Shown here: positions 33,839 through 43,589 of the stretch, in pieces
Layout of the letters: each line of letters opens with the position of its first letter
How positions within the stretch are numbered: the stretch's first letter is position 1
Source: Sphingomonas sp. SORGH_AS_0879
GTDB lineage: Bacteria > Pseudomonadota > Alphaproteobacteria > Sphingomonadales > Sphingomonadaceae
Assembly (NCBI RefSeq): GCF_030819175.1
Contig: NZ_JAUTBJ010000002.1
Span: 1,188,001 to 1,252,000, forward strand
DNA: 64,000 nt
Direction: 5' to 3'
Program-made: the position numbers and the translations under genes
The notes under the pieces: generated by a model
What the model was told of the DNA's origin: nothing
Database searches by the model: none
What the model saw: only the letters and a program-made list of their open reading frames with translations

Positions 33839-34598
33839 AATGCGCCCGAACCGGTATCCCTGCCGCCGCCAGTGCGCGATGCGCATCCGCGATCGACGCA
33901 TCGCCGAAATGGAAGATCGACGCCGCCAGCACCGCCGAGGCATGGCCGTCACGCACCCCCGCGACCAGATCGTCCAGCCCGCCGACCCCGCCCGACGCCA
34001 CCACCGGCACGCTGGTCCGGTCGGCGATGGTGCGGATCAATTCCAGGTCATAGCCGCCTCGCGTACCGTCCCGGTCCATCGAGGTGACCAGCAACTCGCC
34101 CGCACCGAGTTCGGCCAGTCGCAGCGCGTGTGCGACCGCGTCGATCCCGGTCGCGCGCCGCCCGCCATGGGTGAACACCTCCCAGCCATTGGCTGTCCGG
34201 CGCGCATCCACGCTGGCGACGCAGCACTGGCTGCCGAATCGCTCGGCGATGTCGGAGACGACTTCGGGGCGGCTGACGGCGGCGGAGTTGACCGCGACCT
34301 TGTCCGCGCCCGCCAGCAGCAGCGCGCGGGCATCCTCCGCCGTGCGCACCCCGCCGCCGACGGTCAGCGGCATGAAGCACACCGCCGCCGTTCGCCGCAC
34401 CACGTCCAATATGGTGCCGCGCGCCTCATGGCTGGCGGTGATGTCGAGGAAACAGAGTTCGTCCGCCCCCGCCGCGTCATAGGCGCGCGCCTGTTCGACC
34501 GGATCGCCCGCATCGATCAGGTCGACGAAGTTGACGCCCTTGACCACGCGCCCATTGGCGACGTCCAGGCAGGGGATGACGCGCGCCCGGACGGTCAT
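33837..34598 (-). CDS. hisF: Imidazole glycerol phosphate synthase, cyclase subunit
   Basis: 253 residues. Forms IGP synthase with HisH, closing the imidazole ring with ammonia passed from HisH. The barrel shows [18 protein letters not shown] with catalytic D11, [17 protein letters not shown] and [15 protein letters not shown] with the second catalytic aspartate. Full length. Start at 34598 overlaps the end of hisA by four bases. Confidence 0.97.
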   Translation of the reverse strand: MTVRARVIPCLDVANGRVVKGVNFVDLIDAGDPVEQARAYDAAGADELCFLDITASHEARGTILDVVRRTAAVCFMPLTVGGGVRTAEDARALLLAGADKVAVNSAAVSRPEVVSDIAERFGSQCCVASVDARRTANGWEVFTHGGRRATGIDAVAHALRLAELGAGELLVTSMDRDGTRGGYDLELIRTIADRTSVPVVASGGVGGLDDLVAGVRDGHASAVLAASIFHFGDASIADAHRALAAAGIPVRAH

Positions 34599-35329
34599 GC
34601 GGCCGCCGCCACCGACAGCGCCGCCGCCAGATCGAGCCGCCCGTCATAGAGCGCGCGGCCGGTGATGACGCCCTCGACCCCGTCCTGATGGTGGAGCGCC
34701 AGCATATGGATGTCGCCGATCCCCGCCACGCCGCCGCTGGCGATCACCGGGATGCGCACCGCGCGGGCCAGATCGACGGTCGCGGGCACGTTGCAGCCCT
34801 TGAGCAGACCGTCGCGGCCCACATCCGTAAACAGCAGCGACGCGACGCCCGCATCCTCGAACCGCCGCGCCAGATCCTCGACCGACACGTCCGACACGTC
34901 CGCCCAGCCGCGCGTGGCGACCATGCCGTCCTTGGCGTCGACCGCGACGACGATGCCGCCCGGATAGGTCTTGGCCATGTCGCGCACGAAGTCAGGATTC
35001 TCCAGCGCCGCAGTGCCGATCACCACGCGCGAGACGCCCAGGTCGAACCAGCGCTCGACATTCTCGGCTTTGCGGATGCCGCCACCCAGCTGGACGTGAC
35101 CGGGAAAGGCTTTGACGATGGCCTGCACCGCCTCGCCATTGACCGACTCGCCCGCAAAGGCGCCGTCGAGATCGACGACGTGCAGATGCTGCGCGCCCGC
35201 TTCGGCGAACAGCATCGCCTGATGGGTGGGATCGTCGCCATAGACGGTCGCGCGGTCCATATCGCCCTCGGCCAGACGCACCACTTGGCCGCCCTTCAGG
35301 TCGATGGCGGGGAAGACGATCAGGCTCAC
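34595..35329 (-). CDS. hisA: Phosphoribosylformimino-ribotide (ProFAR) isomerase
   Basis: 244 residues. Isomerises ProFAR to PRFAR, the substrate of HisFH. Catalytic D8 in [14 protein letters not shown] and D131 in [10 protein letters not shown]. The start is GTG at 35329, in a GTGA overlap with the hisH stop and behind GGAG. An upstream long frame that fuses hisA to hisH is only an artefact of overlapping frames. Confidence 0.97.
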   Translation of the reverse strand: MSLIVFPAIDLKGGQVVRLAEGDMDRATVYGDDPTHQAMLFAEAGAQHLHVVDLDGAFAGESVNGEAVQAIVKAFPGHVQLGGGIRKAENVERWFDLGVSRVVIGTAALENPDFVRDMAKTYPGGIVVAVDAKDGMVATRGWADVSDVSVEDLARRFEDAGVASLLFTDVGRDGLLKGCNVPATVDLARAVRIPVIASGGVAGIGDIHMLALHHQDGVEGVITGRALYDGRLDLAAALSVAAAA

Positions 35330-35931
35330 GGATGCCACTCCAGGAAACGGGTGAGGAAGGAGAGGCCATAACGCTGGCTCTTCTCGGGGTGGAATTGCGC
35401 GCCGACCACCGTGTCGCGACCGATCGCGGCGGTGACGGGGCCTGCGTGGTCGGTGGTCGCCAGCACATGCTCGCCGGTAAAGGCAAAACTGTGGAGGAAA
35501 TAGGCCTCGCCCGGCATGATCAGCGGGTGGTCGCGCGTCGGGCGGACATCGTTCCAGCCCATATGCGGGACCTTCGTCGCCGGGTCGGGGGGGGTGAGTC
35601 GCGCGACCCGGCCGGGAATCCAGCCCAGGCCGCGATGCTCGCCCATCTCCTCGCCGGTGTCGGCGAGCAGCTGCATGCCCACGCAAATGCCCAGAAAGGG
35701 GCGGGCACGGGTGAGGGCCGCCTCGCGCAGCGCCTCTTCCAGCCCGTCGACGGCGCGCAGATTGGCCGCGCACGCGCCGAATGCGCCGACGCCCGGCAAC
35801 ACGATCCGGTTGGCCTTGGCGATCACATCGGGGTCGGCGGTAATGACGACATCGCTCGCCCCCGCCGCGCGCAGGGCATTGTCGACCGAGTGGAGATTGC
35901 CCGACTCGATGTCGATCAGCGCCAACGTCAC
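35326..35931 (-). CDS. hisH: Imidazole glycerol phosphate synthase, glutaminase subunit
   Basis: 201 residues. Class I amidotransferase giving ammonia to HisF. Nucleophile cysteine in GICVGMQLL, plus [12 protein letters not shown] with the histidine and glutamate of the triad. The start is GTG at 35931, which overlaps the hisB stop as GTGA. The oxyanion PGVGAF loop is present. Confidence 0.95.
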   Translation of the reverse strand: MTLALIDIESGNLHSVDNALRAAGASDVVITADPDVIAKANRIVLPGVGAFGACAANLRAVDGLEEALREAALTRARPFLGICVGMQLLADTGEEMGEHRGLGWIPGRVARLTPPDPATKVPHMGWNDVRPTRDHPLIMPGEAYFLHSFAFTGEHVLATTDHAGPVTAAIGRDTVVGAQFHPEKSQRYGLSFLTRFLEWHP

Positions 35932-36515
35932 AGCATGCCCTTGGTCGAGGGGATGGCGTCGGCCTTGCGCGGGTCGATCTCGACCGCCATCCGCAGGGCG
36001 CGCGCCAGGCCCTTGAAGACGCTCTCGGCGATGTGATGATTGTTGTGGCCGTGGAGCAGTTCGACGTGCAGCGTGATCCCGGCTTCTTGCGCGAAACTGT
36101 GGAACCAGTGCTCGATCATCTCGGTCTGGAGCGTGCCCAGCATGGGGTTGGTGAACGGCACCTTCCACACCAGCCAGGGCCGCCCCGAAATGTCGAGCGC
36201 GGTGCGTGTCAGCACCTCGTCCATCGGCGACAGCGCCTCGCCGTAACGGCGGATGCCGCGCTTGTCGCCCAGCGCCTTGGCCAAGGCCTGTCCGATCGCC
36301 AGCGCGCTGTCCTCGGTCGTGTGGTGCCCGTCGATATGCAGGTCGCCCTCGACCTTGACCGACAGGTCGATCAGCGAATGCCGTGACAACTGGTCCAGCA
36401 TATGGTCGAGAAACCCGATGCCGGTGGCGTTCTGATAGACGCCGGTGCCGTCGAGATTGACGGTGACGTCGATGACGGTTTCCGCGGTGGCGCGGTGGAC
36501 GGAGGCGGTGCGCAT
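35928..36515 (-). CDS. hisB: Imidazoleglycerol-phosphate dehydratase
   Basis: 195 residues. Dehydrates IGP to imidazole acetol phosphate with two Mn2+. Histidine-rich metal motifs [16 protein letters not shown] and [20 protein letters not shown] with [12 protein letters not shown] are intact. I start at 36515 because [13 protein letters not shown] matches the family N-terminus; ATGs at 36545 and 36566 extend it. First gene of the his operon, so the promoter is probably upstream of 36515. Confidence 0.96.
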   Translation of the reverse strand: MRTASVHRATAETVIDVTVNLDGTGVYQNATGIGFLDHMLDQLSRHSLIDLSVKVEGDLHIDGHHTTEDSALAIGQALAKALGDKRGIRRYGEALSPMDEVLTRTALDISGRPWLVWKVPFTNPMLGTLQTEMIEHWFHSFAQEAGITLHVELLHGHNNHHIAESVFKGLARALRMAVEIDPRKADAIPSTKGML

Positions 36516-36586
36516 GGCCTTCCCATAAACACCTATCCGTCCCATGCAATCTTGACCCGCGATCAAAGGCCGCTAGTCCAAGGGAT

Positions 36587-37072
36587 ATGACCGAAGGATT
36601 GCCCGACAGCCTCATCCCCTATGACGAAATCGTGCAGGAGGCCCTGCGCACGGTGGTGGGGCGTGTGCTCGGCCCGGTGGCGGAGACGGGGCACCTGCCC
36701 GGCACGCACCATTTCTATATCACTTTCAAGACCCAGGCGCCCGGCGTGGACATTCCGCAGCGGCTGATCGAGCGATTCCCGGACGAGATGACCATCGTCC
36801 TGCAGAATCGATTCTGGGACCTGACGGTGGATGAAAATCGCTTTTCGGTCGGCCTCAGCTTCAACCAGGTGCCGTCGAAGCTGGTCATTCCCTATTCGGC
36901 GATCACCCGCTTCCACGACCCGGAAGTGCAGTTCGAACTGGGCTTCCAGGTCGCCGACGATCCCGAAGGCGAACCCGATCCGCATGATTCGGCCGAAAAT
37001 GACGAACCCGTCGGCAAGCCCGTCGAAGACGGCAGCAACGTCGTCGCGGTGGATTTCAAGCGGAAGAAGTAA
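36587..37072 (+). CDS. SspB-type ClpXP adaptor
   Basis: 161 residues. SspB delivers ssrA-tagged and other proteins to ClpXP. The N-terminal dimer fold, LIPYDEIVQEALRTVVGRVL and FYITFKTQAPGV, then FWDLTVDENRFSVGLSFN and PYSAITRFHDPEVQF, are family blocks. The C-terminal tail is a flexible acidic stretch ending in VVAVDFKRKK, the ClpX-binding motif. Divergent from hisB. Confidence 0.93.
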   Translation: MTEGLPDSLIPYDEIVQEALRTVVGRVLGPVAETGHLPGTHHFYITFKTQAPGVDIPQRLIERFPDEMTIVLQNRFWDLTVDENRFSVGLSFNQVPSKLVIPYSAITRFHDPEVQFELGFQVADDPEGEPDPHDSAENDEPVGKPVEDGSNVVAVDFKRKK

Positions 37073-37081
37073 CGAAGATTG

Positions 37082-37220
37082 GGTTCGCGCGAAGGCGCGG
37101 AGAACGCGGAGAAGATGCGCTTCGTGGCGTCTATGGATCTGCTCCAATAGACCTGGGTGGGGCAGGATGCGGTGGCCAAATGCCAGACACCTCCGCGTTC
37201 TCCGCGCCTCCGCGCGAACC
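37082..37220. repeat. Paired inverted repeat, family E
   Basis: GGTTCGCGCGAAGGCGCGGA, then GAACGCGGAG, pairs with CTCCGCGTTCTCCGCGCCTC about 85 bases later. Starts 10 bases after the sspB stop. Confidence 0.85.
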
Positions 37221-37233
37221 AAAAATTCCTTGT

Positions 37234-37357
37234 TCCCCGGCGAAGGCCGGGGCCCGGTTCTTCTGACGCGGATGGCAAAGAACGTCATCGCGTGAGAGGC
37301 GAACGCCAAGCGCTATCGATGGTTTGCAGCGACTGGACCCCGGCCTTCGCCGGGGTA
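37234..37357. repeat. Paired inverted repeat, family B
   Basis: TCCCCGGCGAAGGCCGGGGC and GACCCCGGCCTTCGCCGGGG, 75 bases apart, with the same B arms as at 3327. Together with the preceding E pair it fills the gap 37073-37428, in which I see no gene. Confidence 0.85.
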
Positions 37358-37428
37358 GGACCTTTATATGCCGGGACCAGCATGATTAGATGGGGAACCC
37401 AATCCCCATGCGGTGAGTCCCTGTTGCC

Positions 37429-38820
37429 ATGACCCAGACCCGTACCGAAACCGACTCGATCGGCCCGATCGAAGTCCCCGGAGACGCCTATTGGGGCGCG
37501 CAGACCGAGCGGAGCCTCGAAAACTTCCCCTTCGGCGCGCGCGAGCAGATGCCCATCGGCATCGTCCATGCGCTGGCCATCGTCAAAAAGGCCGCCGCGC
37601 GAATCAATCGTGGCCATGGCCTTGCCCCCGAAAAGGCCGACGCCATCGAATCGGCGGCGCAGGAGGTGATCGACGGGCGGCATGACGACCAGTTCCCGCT
37701 GGTGATCTGGCAGACCGGCTCTGGCACCCAATCCAATATGAACGCCAATGAGGTGATCGCGGGCCGCGCCAACGAAATCCTCACCGGCACACGCGGCGGT
37801 AAGTCGCCTGTCCACCCCAATGACGATGTGAATCGCGGCCAGTCGTCCAACGACACCTTCCCGACCGCACTCCACGTCGCCGCCGCGCTGGCGGTGACGA
37901 AGCAGCTTTTTCCTGCTCTCGACCGGCTTCATGCCGCGCTGGATGCCAAGGCGAAGGAATGGGATACGATCGTCAAGATCGGCCGCACCCATTTGCAGGA
38001 TGCGACCCCGTTGACGCTGGGTCAGGAATTTTCGGGTTACGTCCAGCAACTCGCCAATGCCCGCGACCGGATCGAGGGGACGCTCCACCGCAATATCCTG
38101 CCGCTCGCACAGGGCGGGACGGCGGTCGGCACCGGCCTCAACGCGCCCAACGGCTTTGCCGAGGCGATCGCGGCGGAGATCGCGGAGGCGACCGGGCTCG
38201 ATTTCGTCACCGCGCCCAACAAGTTCGAGGCGCTGGCCAGCAATGACGGGCTGGTCGACCTGCACGGCACGCTCAACGTCCTGGCGGTGGCGCTGACCAA
38301 GATCGCCAACGACATCCGTTTGCTCGGCTCCGGCCCGCGTTCGGGGCTAGGCGAGTTGGAACTGCCCGCCAATGAACCGGGCAGCTCGATCATGCCGGGC
38401 AAGGTCAACCCGACCCAGTGCGAGATGCTGACCATGGTGGCCGCACAGGTGATCGGCAACAATGCCGCCGTCACGGTGGGCGGGTTGCAGGGGCATCTGG
38501 AACTCAACGTGTTCAAGCCGTTGATCGGTGCGAATGTGCTGCGGTCGATCCATCTGCTGGCGGTCGGGATGGAAAGCTTCGCGGAACGCACGGTCGAGGG
38601 GATGACGGTCAATCGCGACCGGATCACCGAATTGCTCGACCGCTCGCTGATGCTGGTGACCGCGCTGGCACCCGAGATCGGTTATGACAATGCCGCGAAG
38701 ATCGCCAAACACGCGCATCACAAGGGGCAGACGCTGAAGGAGGCCGGGCTGGAACTGGGGCTGGTCGACGAGGCGACCTTCGACCGGGTGGTGCGGCCGG
38801 AGTTGATGCTGGGGCGGTGA
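37429..38820 (+). CDS. fumC: Fumarate hydratase class II
   Basis: 463 residues. Iron-free TCA-cycle fumarase converting fumarate to malate. The signature [12 protein letters not shown] is intact, with [14 protein letters not shown] and [15 protein letters not shown] around the active site. Full length. No signal peptide. Followed by a family A repeat pair and the convergent TRIC-type gene. Confidence 0.97.
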   Translation: MTQTRTETDSIGPIEVPGDAYWGAQTERSLENFPFGAREQMPIGIVHALAIVKKAAARINRGHGLAPEKADAIESAAQEVIDGRHDDQFPLVIWQTGSGTQSNMNANEVIAGRANEILTGTRGGKSPVHPNDDVNRGQSSNDTFPTALHVAAALAVTKQLFPALDRLHAALDAKAKEWDTIVKIGRTHLQDATPLTLGQEFSGYVQQLANARDRIEGTLHRNILPLAQGGTAVGTGLNAPNGFAEAIAAEIAEATGLDFVTAPNKFEALASNDGLVDLHGTLNVLAVALTKIANDIRLLGSGPRSGLGELELPANEPGSSIMPGKVNPTQCEMLTMVAAQVIGNNAAVTVGGLQGHLELNVFKPLIGANVLRSIHLLAVGMESFAERTVEGMTVNRDRITELLDRSLMLVTALAPEIGYDNAAKIAKHAHHKGQTLKEAGLELGLVDEATFDRVVRPELMLGR

Positions 38821-38847
38821 TCGCCGGGGTTTGGTGAACCAGATATC

Positions 38848-38941
38848 CGTTCAGCCTGAGCGAAGTCGAAGGCCAAGGGACTCCGCCGGCCAAGCCGCTA
38901 TGGCAAAGCGTGCGCTTCGACTTCGCTCAGCGCGAACGGAA
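38848..38941. repeat. Paired inverted repeat, family A
   Basis: CCGTTCAGCCTGAGCGAAGT at left, CTTCGACTTCGCTCAGCGCG at right, between the converging fumC and TRIC-like genes. Confidence 0.85.
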
Positions 38942-38961
38942 GGTGGGGTATCCCGGCGGGC

Positions 38962-39600
38962 TTACTCCCGATCCCATCCTTTGGCCGGATAGGCGGGCAG
39001 GGCGATTCGATAATGGATCGCCGCCCCGCGCAGCACGAACCCGGCCAGCGCCGCGATCGGCCCGGCCAGCGGCACGCCCAAGAACGTCAGGATGACATAA
39101 CTGGTCGACGCCAGCGCGGCGGCGGTGACGTAGAGTTCGGGACGCATCAGGATGGACGGCTCGCCCGCGATCACGTCGCGGATGATCCCGCCGACACAGG
39201 CCGACACCACCCCCAGCATCGCCGCCGGGATGGGCGAGATCCCATAGCCGCTCGCCTTGGCCGCGCCGTACACGGCATAGGCCGCCAAGCCCACCGCATC
39301 GAACCAGTCGAGCGCGCTCCCCCGCCACCAGCGCTCGGGCGTCGCCCACACCGCGATCGCCGCCATCAGGCAGACCAGCGGCACGCGCGGATCATGCACC
39401 CAGAAGACCGGCGCATCGATCAACAGGTCGCGCAACGTCCCCCCGCCGACCCCGGTGATCAGCGCGAAGAAGACCAGCGTCACCATCGTCTGGCGATGCT
39501 TGGCGGCGACCAGCGCGCCCGAAACGGCGAACACCGCCAGCCCGGCAAGGTCGAGCCAGGGCATCACGGCGGGCAGCATGGCGGTCGGTTCGGGCAGCAT
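38962..39600 (-). CDS. UPF0126/TRIC-like membrane channel protein
   Basis: 212 residues from 39600. Two repeats with the family's glycine-arginine-aspartate motif: GVGGGTLRDLLIDA and ACVGGIIRDVIAGE, each followed by two or three helices. Bacterial TRIC-like proteins conduct K+ and Na+; YadS and YicG are glycine exporters in E. coli. No export signal other than the first helix. The upstream frame to 39681 is extra sequence. Confidence 0.85.
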   Translation of the reverse strand: MLPEPTAMLPAVMPWLDLAGLAVFAVSGALVAAKHRQTMVTLVFFALITGVGGGTLRDLLIDAPVFWVHDPRVPLVCLMAAIAVWATPERWWRGSALDWFDAVGLAAYAVYGAAKASGYGISPIPAAMLGVVSACVGGIIRDVIAGEPSILMRPELYVTAAALASTSYVILTFLGVPLAGPIAALAGFVLRGAAIHYRIALPAYPAKGWDRE

Positions 39601-39736
39601 CGCCACCGACCCTATAGCCCCTGTCCCGCACCGGAAAGGCCGTCCGCAAGATGAATGCGACGTTATCTCGCGTTCATGCAACGGACAGTAGAATATGGAC
39701 GTTACGGCGTCAGATCATTTTGAAAGGAACAATGTC

Positions 39737-40045
39737 ATGCGGAAATTGATGCTCGCCCTGGGTTGTACCGCGATGGTCGTCCCCTCGCTGGTGCTGCCGG
39801 CTACTGCCGCCGATGCGCAGCGTCGCTACAAGTATCGCGAATGGCGCGACGATCGCGGTCGCGTCCGCTGCCGCAAGCCCGATGGCACGACCGGTCTGGT
39901 CGTCGGCGGCGTCGCGGGTGCGCTGCTGGGGCGCACGATCGATACGCGCGGCGACCGGACGCTGGGCACGCTGGGCGGTGCCGCCGTCGGCGCGCTGGCG
40001 GGTCGCGAAGTCGAGCGCGGCACCAGCAACCGTCGCTGCCGCTAA
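39737..40045 (+). CDS. Glycine-zipper 2TM-domain protein
   Basis: 102 residues. AAGGAAC upstream. Signal MRKLMLALGCTAMVVPSLVLPATA, a basic linker (YKYREWRDDRGRVRC) and then the glycine-zipper hairpin TTGLVVGGVAGALLGRTIDT with RGDRTLGTLGGAAVGALAG, ending in RRCR. This is the Rickettsia 17-kDa antigen-like fold, usually outer-membrane lipoprotein-like though no lipobox is seen. Near-identical zipper to the one at 44644. Confidence 0.85.
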   Translation: MRKLMLALGCTAMVVPSLVLPATAADAQRRYKYREWRDDRGRVRCRKPDGTTGLVVGGVAGALLGRTIDTRGDRTLGTLGGAAVGALAGREVERGTSNRRCR

Positions 40046-40073
40046 ATATCCACAGGCCGGTTTGACGGAAGAC

Positions 40074-40111
40074 AAAAAGGACGTCGCCTTCGGGTGGCGT
40101 CCTTTTCTTTT
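40074..40111 (+). terminator. Rho-independent terminator
   Basis: AAAAGGACG with a GC-rich inner stem around TTCG and CGTCCTTTT, then TCTTTT. Begins 28 bases after the stop at 40045. Confidence 0.9.
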
Positions 40112-40225
40112 GAAGGGAAGCAACTGTTGACGCTGTCCCGATCGTGAACGGCACGTAGTTTTCGGTTCACGCAACAGGCCGACAAAGATGCGCGTTTCAT
40201 CCGCATCATCATCGGGAGTCCAGTC

Positions 40226-40729
40226 ATGCATATCGCTCTCTTGTCGGCGACGATTGCCGCCACTGCCTTTGCCGCCATGCCCGTCGCTGCCCAGCGCAAC
40301 GGATGGGAAGCACGCCAGGAATATCGCGAGGACGTTCGCGATGCCCGCCGCGAATATCGTGAAGATATCCGCGACGCGCGCAAGGATTATCGTCGCGATA
40401 CGCGCAATGCCCGCTGGCGCAATTACGACTATAACCGGTTCGAGCCGGGCCAGCGCGGCTATGACCCCCAACGCTATTATCGTGATGGCCGTTTCTATCA
40501 GCCCCGCACACTGGGACGGAACGACCGCATCTATCGCGGGATGAACGGTCGCTATTATTGCCGCCGCAACGACGGCACCACGGGGCTGGTGATCGGCGGT
40601 CTGGCGGGCGGTGCGCTGGGCAACATCATCGCGGGCGGCGGTTCGCGCCTTCTGGGTACGGTGATCGGCGCGGGCGGCGGCGCGCTACTGGGCCAGCAGG
40701 TCGATCGCGGTCAGGTGCGCTGCCGCTGA
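40226..40729 (+). CDS. Glycine-zipper 2TM-domain protein with charged repeats
   Basis: 167 residues. GGGAG precedes the ATG. Signal MHIALLSATIAATAFAAMPVAAQ, then tandem R/D/E/Y repeats (YREDVRDARREYREDIRDAR, KDYRRDTRNAR), a tyrosine-rich stretch and the zipper GTTGLVIGGLAGGALGNIIA with LGTVIGAGGGALLGQ. The same RCxxxxGTTG arrangement as the 39737 protein, so a paralogue with an added charged domain. Probably envelope located. Confidence 0.85.
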   Translation: MHIALLSATIAATAFAAMPVAAQRNGWEARQEYREDVRDARREYREDIRDARKDYRRDTRNARWRNYDYNRFEPGQRGYDPQRYYRDGRFYQPRTLGRNDRIYRGMNGRYYCRRNDGTTGLVIGGLAGGALGNIIAGGGSRLLGTVIGAGGGALLGQQVDRGQVRCR

Positions 40730-40751
40730 TCCGGCAGGCCGGACGATCGGG

Positions 40752-40781
40752 ACGGCCCGGCGGGGAGACTCGCCGGGCCGT
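40752..40781. terminator. Stem-loop between convergent genes
   Basis: ACGGCCCGGCG and CGCCGGGCCGT around GGGAGACT. It lies 22 bases after the stop at 40729 and 8 bases before the stop of the minus-strand gene ending at 40789. Confidence 0.75.
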
Positions 40782-40788
40782 TGCTCGT

Positions 40789-41010
40789 TCAGATCAGGCC
40801 GCCACCCAGCATCAGGCGAAGGCCGAAGATCAGGATCAGGATCAGGTTGAGATTGCGCCCGCTGTTCCGCGACGACAGCGCGCCCACCGCCGCGCCGACG
40901 ATCGCGATGGGGATGACGAACCAATAGCCCCAGGCGAAAAAGGGCAGGAACGGCACGATGCCGAGCATAAGCGCGACAAAGCCGATAAGGATCGAGAACA
41001 GGTTCAGCAT
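40789..41010 (-). CDS. Small integral membrane protein
   Basis: 73 residues, mostly hydrophobic: MLNLFSILIGFVALMLGIVP, PFFAWGYWFVIPIAIVGAAV and NLILILIFGLRLMLGG give about three helices. I start at the ATG at 41010; a GTG 11 codons upstream is possible. No family assigned. Confidence 0.62.
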   Translation of the reverse strand: MLNLFSILIGFVALMLGIVPFLPFFAWGYWFVIPIAIVGAAVGALSSRNSGRNLNLILILIFGLRLMLGGGLI

Positions 41011-41139
41011 GGCGGCAAGATGGCGTCGCTCTCGCCGATGCACAAGCGGCGGGCGGACGATCCCGCACCGGGACGCCGGGTTGGCAATGGGCGATTCGCC
41101 GTTAGGGATCGCGTGCCGACCTCATGCTAGGGAGAGGGG

Positions 41140-41874
41140 ATGATGGCCATGTCGCGACGAGTCCTTGTTCCCCTGGGGTGTCTCCTGCTCGCGGGTTGCG
41201 GAAGCGGGCAGGATGACGATGCGCAACTCAACGCGCTCGACAAGGAACTGGCTGCGATGAACGACGGCAGTCCGATGCGCGACCCGCAACTGCGCGAGGC
41301 GCTGGCGGGGCAGATCATGGTCGATCCGGGCCTGACCCAAAGCGCCAACGCCAATGCGGTGCGCCCGCCGAACCAGCCCGTCAGCGACATGCTGCCCTCG
41401 CTGCCGCTGCCCGCCGATCCGGTCGATGCCAAGACGCTGAAATCCGCGCCGCTGGCCGCGCGCGACTGCCCCGAATGTCGCGCGTCCGCCGGAGCCTTCA
41501 CGCTCGCCGCGAAGGCGGGACAGCAGGCGGGCAATGCCGCTTGCGTGGGCGGCCTGCGCTATTCGGCGGGCTGGGCGGGGCGTCTGCCCGCCGCGTTCGC
41601 CGTCTATCCGGGCGGTCAGGTGGCGGAGGCGGCGGGCAATGACGCACAGGGCTGTGCCTTGCGGATCGTCAGCATCCGCACCTCCGCCCCGGCGGCCAAG
41701 GTCATCGACTATTATTACACCCGCGCCTCGGGTGCGGGCTATTCCGCCGAGCACAAGATGGACGGCGCGCAGCATGTGCTGGGCGGCACGCGGGGGGATG
41801 CGGCCTATATGATCTACGCCATCGCGCGCACCGGGGGCGGCACCGATGTCGATCTGGTGGTGAAGGGCGGGTAG
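41140..41874 (+). CDS. Putative lipoprotein
   Basis: 244 residues. Three ATGs open it (41140, 41143, 41149) behind AGGGAGAGGGG; I keep the first. Lipobox VPLGCLLLAGC then an acidic start. Later two cysteine pairs, one a CxxC (RDCPEC), and a C-terminal domain with IDYYYTRASGAGYSAEHKMD. The function is unknown; it does not resemble a named family to me. A stem-loop follows. Confidence 0.8.
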   Translation: MMAMSRRVLVPLGCLLLAGCGSGQDDDAQLNALDKELAAMNDGSPMRDPQLREALAGQIMVDPGLTQSANANAVRPPNQPVSDMLPSLPLPADPVDAKTLKSAPLAARDCPECRASAGAFTLAAKAGQQAGNAACVGGLRYSAGWAGRLPAAFAVYPGGQVAEAAGNDAQGCALRIVSIRTSAPAAKVIDYYYTRASGAGYSAEHKMDGAQHVLGGTRGDAAYMIYAIARTGGGTDVDLVVKGG

Positions 41875-41886
41875 GGCACGACCTTG

Positions 41887-41909
41887 TTCCTCCCCTTGCA
41901 GGGGAGGAA
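41887..41909. terminator. Stem-loop after the lipoprotein gene
   Basis: TTCCTCCCC and GGGGAGGAA around TTGCA, 12 bases after the stop at 41874. No T tract. Confidence 0.6.
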
Positions 41910-41990
41910 AGAGGGGCCGTCGACGGCCGCTACGGCCCAAAACGCTTGTCCTTTGCGCCGAACGCGCGGTTGCGCTAGGGGAGCGGGATT

Positions 41991-42365
41991 ATGTCACCGC
42001 TTCTACTCGTGATGCTGGGCGGCGCGCTGGGCTCGGGGGGACGGTATTGGACGGGGCGGGTGCTGACCGATGCACTCGGCGCCGGCTTTCCGTTCGGTAC
42101 GCTGGCGGTCAACTGGATCGGCTGTCTCGCCATGGGCCTGCTCGCAGGCACGCTGGCGCGGATCGGTGGGCATGAGGGGTGGCGGCTGTTCATCGGCGTC
42201 GGGGTGCTGGGGGGCTATACGACCTTCTCCGCCTTTTCGCTGGACACCATCACGCTGATCGAGCGGGGGCAGGGGGCGGTGGCGCTCGCTTACGTCGCGC
42301 TGTCTGTATTGGGTTCGCTGGCCGCTTTGTGGGCCGGGCTTTCGTTGACGAGGATTTTCGCATGA
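41991..42365 (+). CDS. crcB: Fluoride exporter CrcB/Fluc
   Basis: 124 residues, four helices. N41 in TLAVNWIGC and the pore phenylalanine segment GGYTTFSAFS (74-83) are the Fluc channel hallmarks; it acts as a dual-topology dimer. The preceding leader shows no fluoride riboswitch that I recognise. Its TGA overlaps the next ATG (ATGA), so it is coupled to the pseudouridine synthase. Confidence 0.94.
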   Translation: MSPLLLVMLGGALGSGGRYWTGRVLTDALGAGFPFGTLAVNWIGCLAMGLLAGTLARIGGHEGWRLFIGVGVLGGYTTFSAFSLDTITLIERGQGAVALAYVALSVLGSLAALWAGLSLTRIFA

Positions 42366-43456
42366 CGGACTCTGTCCGCCAATTCACGGTCGGCTATGAC
42401 GATGACGGCATTCGGCTGGATCGCTGGTTCAAGCGGCATCTGCCCGAAACCAGCTTCACGACGGTCGCCAAATGGGCCCGCACCGGGCAGTTGCGCGTCG
42501 ACGGCGCGCGCGCGACGCCGGGCGACCGCATCATCGCGGGCCAGGTGCTGCGCGTGCCCCCCGCCGAGCCCGCCCTGGTCGAGAACAGCAAGCCGACGAT
42601 GCGCCCGCGCAACATCCTGTCCGAGGATGAAGAGGCGTTCGCGCGCGAGATGGTGATCCACAAGGATCGCGACGCGCTGGTCCTCAACAAGCCGCCGGGC
42701 CTGGCGACGCAGGGGGGGACCAAGACGACCACCCATGTCGACGGGCTGCTCGACGCGCTGCAATTCGAGGCGGAGGGGCGGCCCAAGCTGGTCCATCGGC
42801 TTGACAAGGACACCTCGGGCGCGCTGCTCGTCGCGCGCAATGCGCGGGCGGCGGCGTTCTTCGCCAAGGCCTTTTCGGGGCGCACCGCCAAGAAGATCTA
42901 CTGGGCGCTGGTCGTCGGCGTCCCCTCGATCGAGGACGGCACGATCGAACTGCCGATCGGCAAGCAGCCGGGCACCGGCGGCGAGAAGATGCATGTCGAC
43001 GAGGAGAACGGCCAGGCGGCGCGCTCGCGCTACCGGGTGATCGAGCGGGCGGGCAATCGCTGCTGCTGGGTCGAGTTGCAGCCCTTCACGGGCCGCACCC
43101 ATCAGTTGCGCGTGCACATGGCGGCGATCGGCCATCCGATCGTCGGCGACGGCAAATATGGCGGGGCGGCGGCGTTCCTGACCGGCGGGATCAGCCGCAA
43201 GATGCACCTGCATGCGCGCCGCATCCGGGTCGATCACCCGGATGGCGGGCGGATCGACCAGACCGCCGAACTGCCCAGCCACTTCGCCGAGTCGATGAAC
43301 CAGCTCGGCTTCGACGAGATTCGCGGCGATGTCCTGCCCCATGACGAGGATCGCGGTCCGCCGCCCAAGGATGTGCTGAAGCAGCGGGCCAAGGCGCATG
43401 CCAAACAATATCGCAAGGAACGCCGCGGCGAACGGCGGGGCCGGGGCGCGCGCTGA
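42362..43456 (+). CDS. RluC/RluD-family 23S rRNA pseudouridine synthase
   Basis: 364 residues. An N-terminal S4-like RNA-binding domain (DRWFKRHLPETSFTTVAKW) precedes the synthase: HRLDKDTSGALLVA holds the catalytic aspartate, with QPFTGRTHQLRVHMAAIGHP and GDGKYGG. The tail from 340 is very basic (KQYRKERRGERRGRGAR). RluC versus RluD cannot be separated by eye. Coupled to crcB. Confidence 0.92.
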   Translation: MTDSVRQFTVGYDDDGIRLDRWFKRHLPETSFTTVAKWARTGQLRVDGARATPGDRIIAGQVLRVPPAEPALVENSKPTMRPRNILSEDEEAFAREMVIHKDRDALVLNKPPGLATQGGTKTTTHVDGLLDALQFEAEGRPKLVHRLDKDTSGALLVARNARAAAFFAKAFSGRTAKKIYWALVVGVPSIEDGTIELPIGKQPGTGGEKMHVDEENGQAARSRYRVIERAGNRCCWVELQPFTGRTHQLRVHMAAIGHPIVGDGKYGGAAAFLTGGISRKMHLHARRIRVDHPDGGRIDQTAELPSHFAESMNQLGFDEIRGDVLPHDEDRGPPPKDVLKQRAKAHAKQYRKERRGERRGRGAR

Positions 43457-43461
43457 TTCAA

Positions 43462-43587
43462 TACTCCCCGGTACGGGGAGGGGACCATGCGAAGCATGGT
43501 GGAGGGGGCGAGCCGCAAGGGGACGCCCTGTGTGGAATCCCCCTCCGTCAGGGCTTCGCCCTGCCACCTCCCCGTGCCGGGGAGGAT
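43462..43587. repeat. Full paired inverted repeat, family D
   Basis: The left arm TACTCCCCGGTACGGGGAGG with GGACCATGCGAAGCATGGTG pairs with CACCTCCCCGTGCCGGGGAG at right; the inside GGACGCCCTG region is not conserved. Three full copies exist in this window (also 48138, 54949). It fills the gap between the converging RluC/D gene and the HAAS gene. Confidence 0.88.
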
Positions 43588-43589
43588 CG

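Noticed and set aside
34595..36615. Apparent gene fusions of hisA with hisH and hisH with hisB
   Set aside because: The frames run through each other because of the four-base overlaps; family lengths and GTG starts show three separate genes.
3327..37357. CRISPR-like reading of the family B to E repeats
   Set aside because: Copies are inverted pairs scattered over kilobases, with no regular spacers and no cas genes.
41875..41990. Possible fluoride riboswitch before crcB
   Set aside because: I looked for the conserved fluoride aptamer pattern and did not see it; only a simple stem-loop is present.
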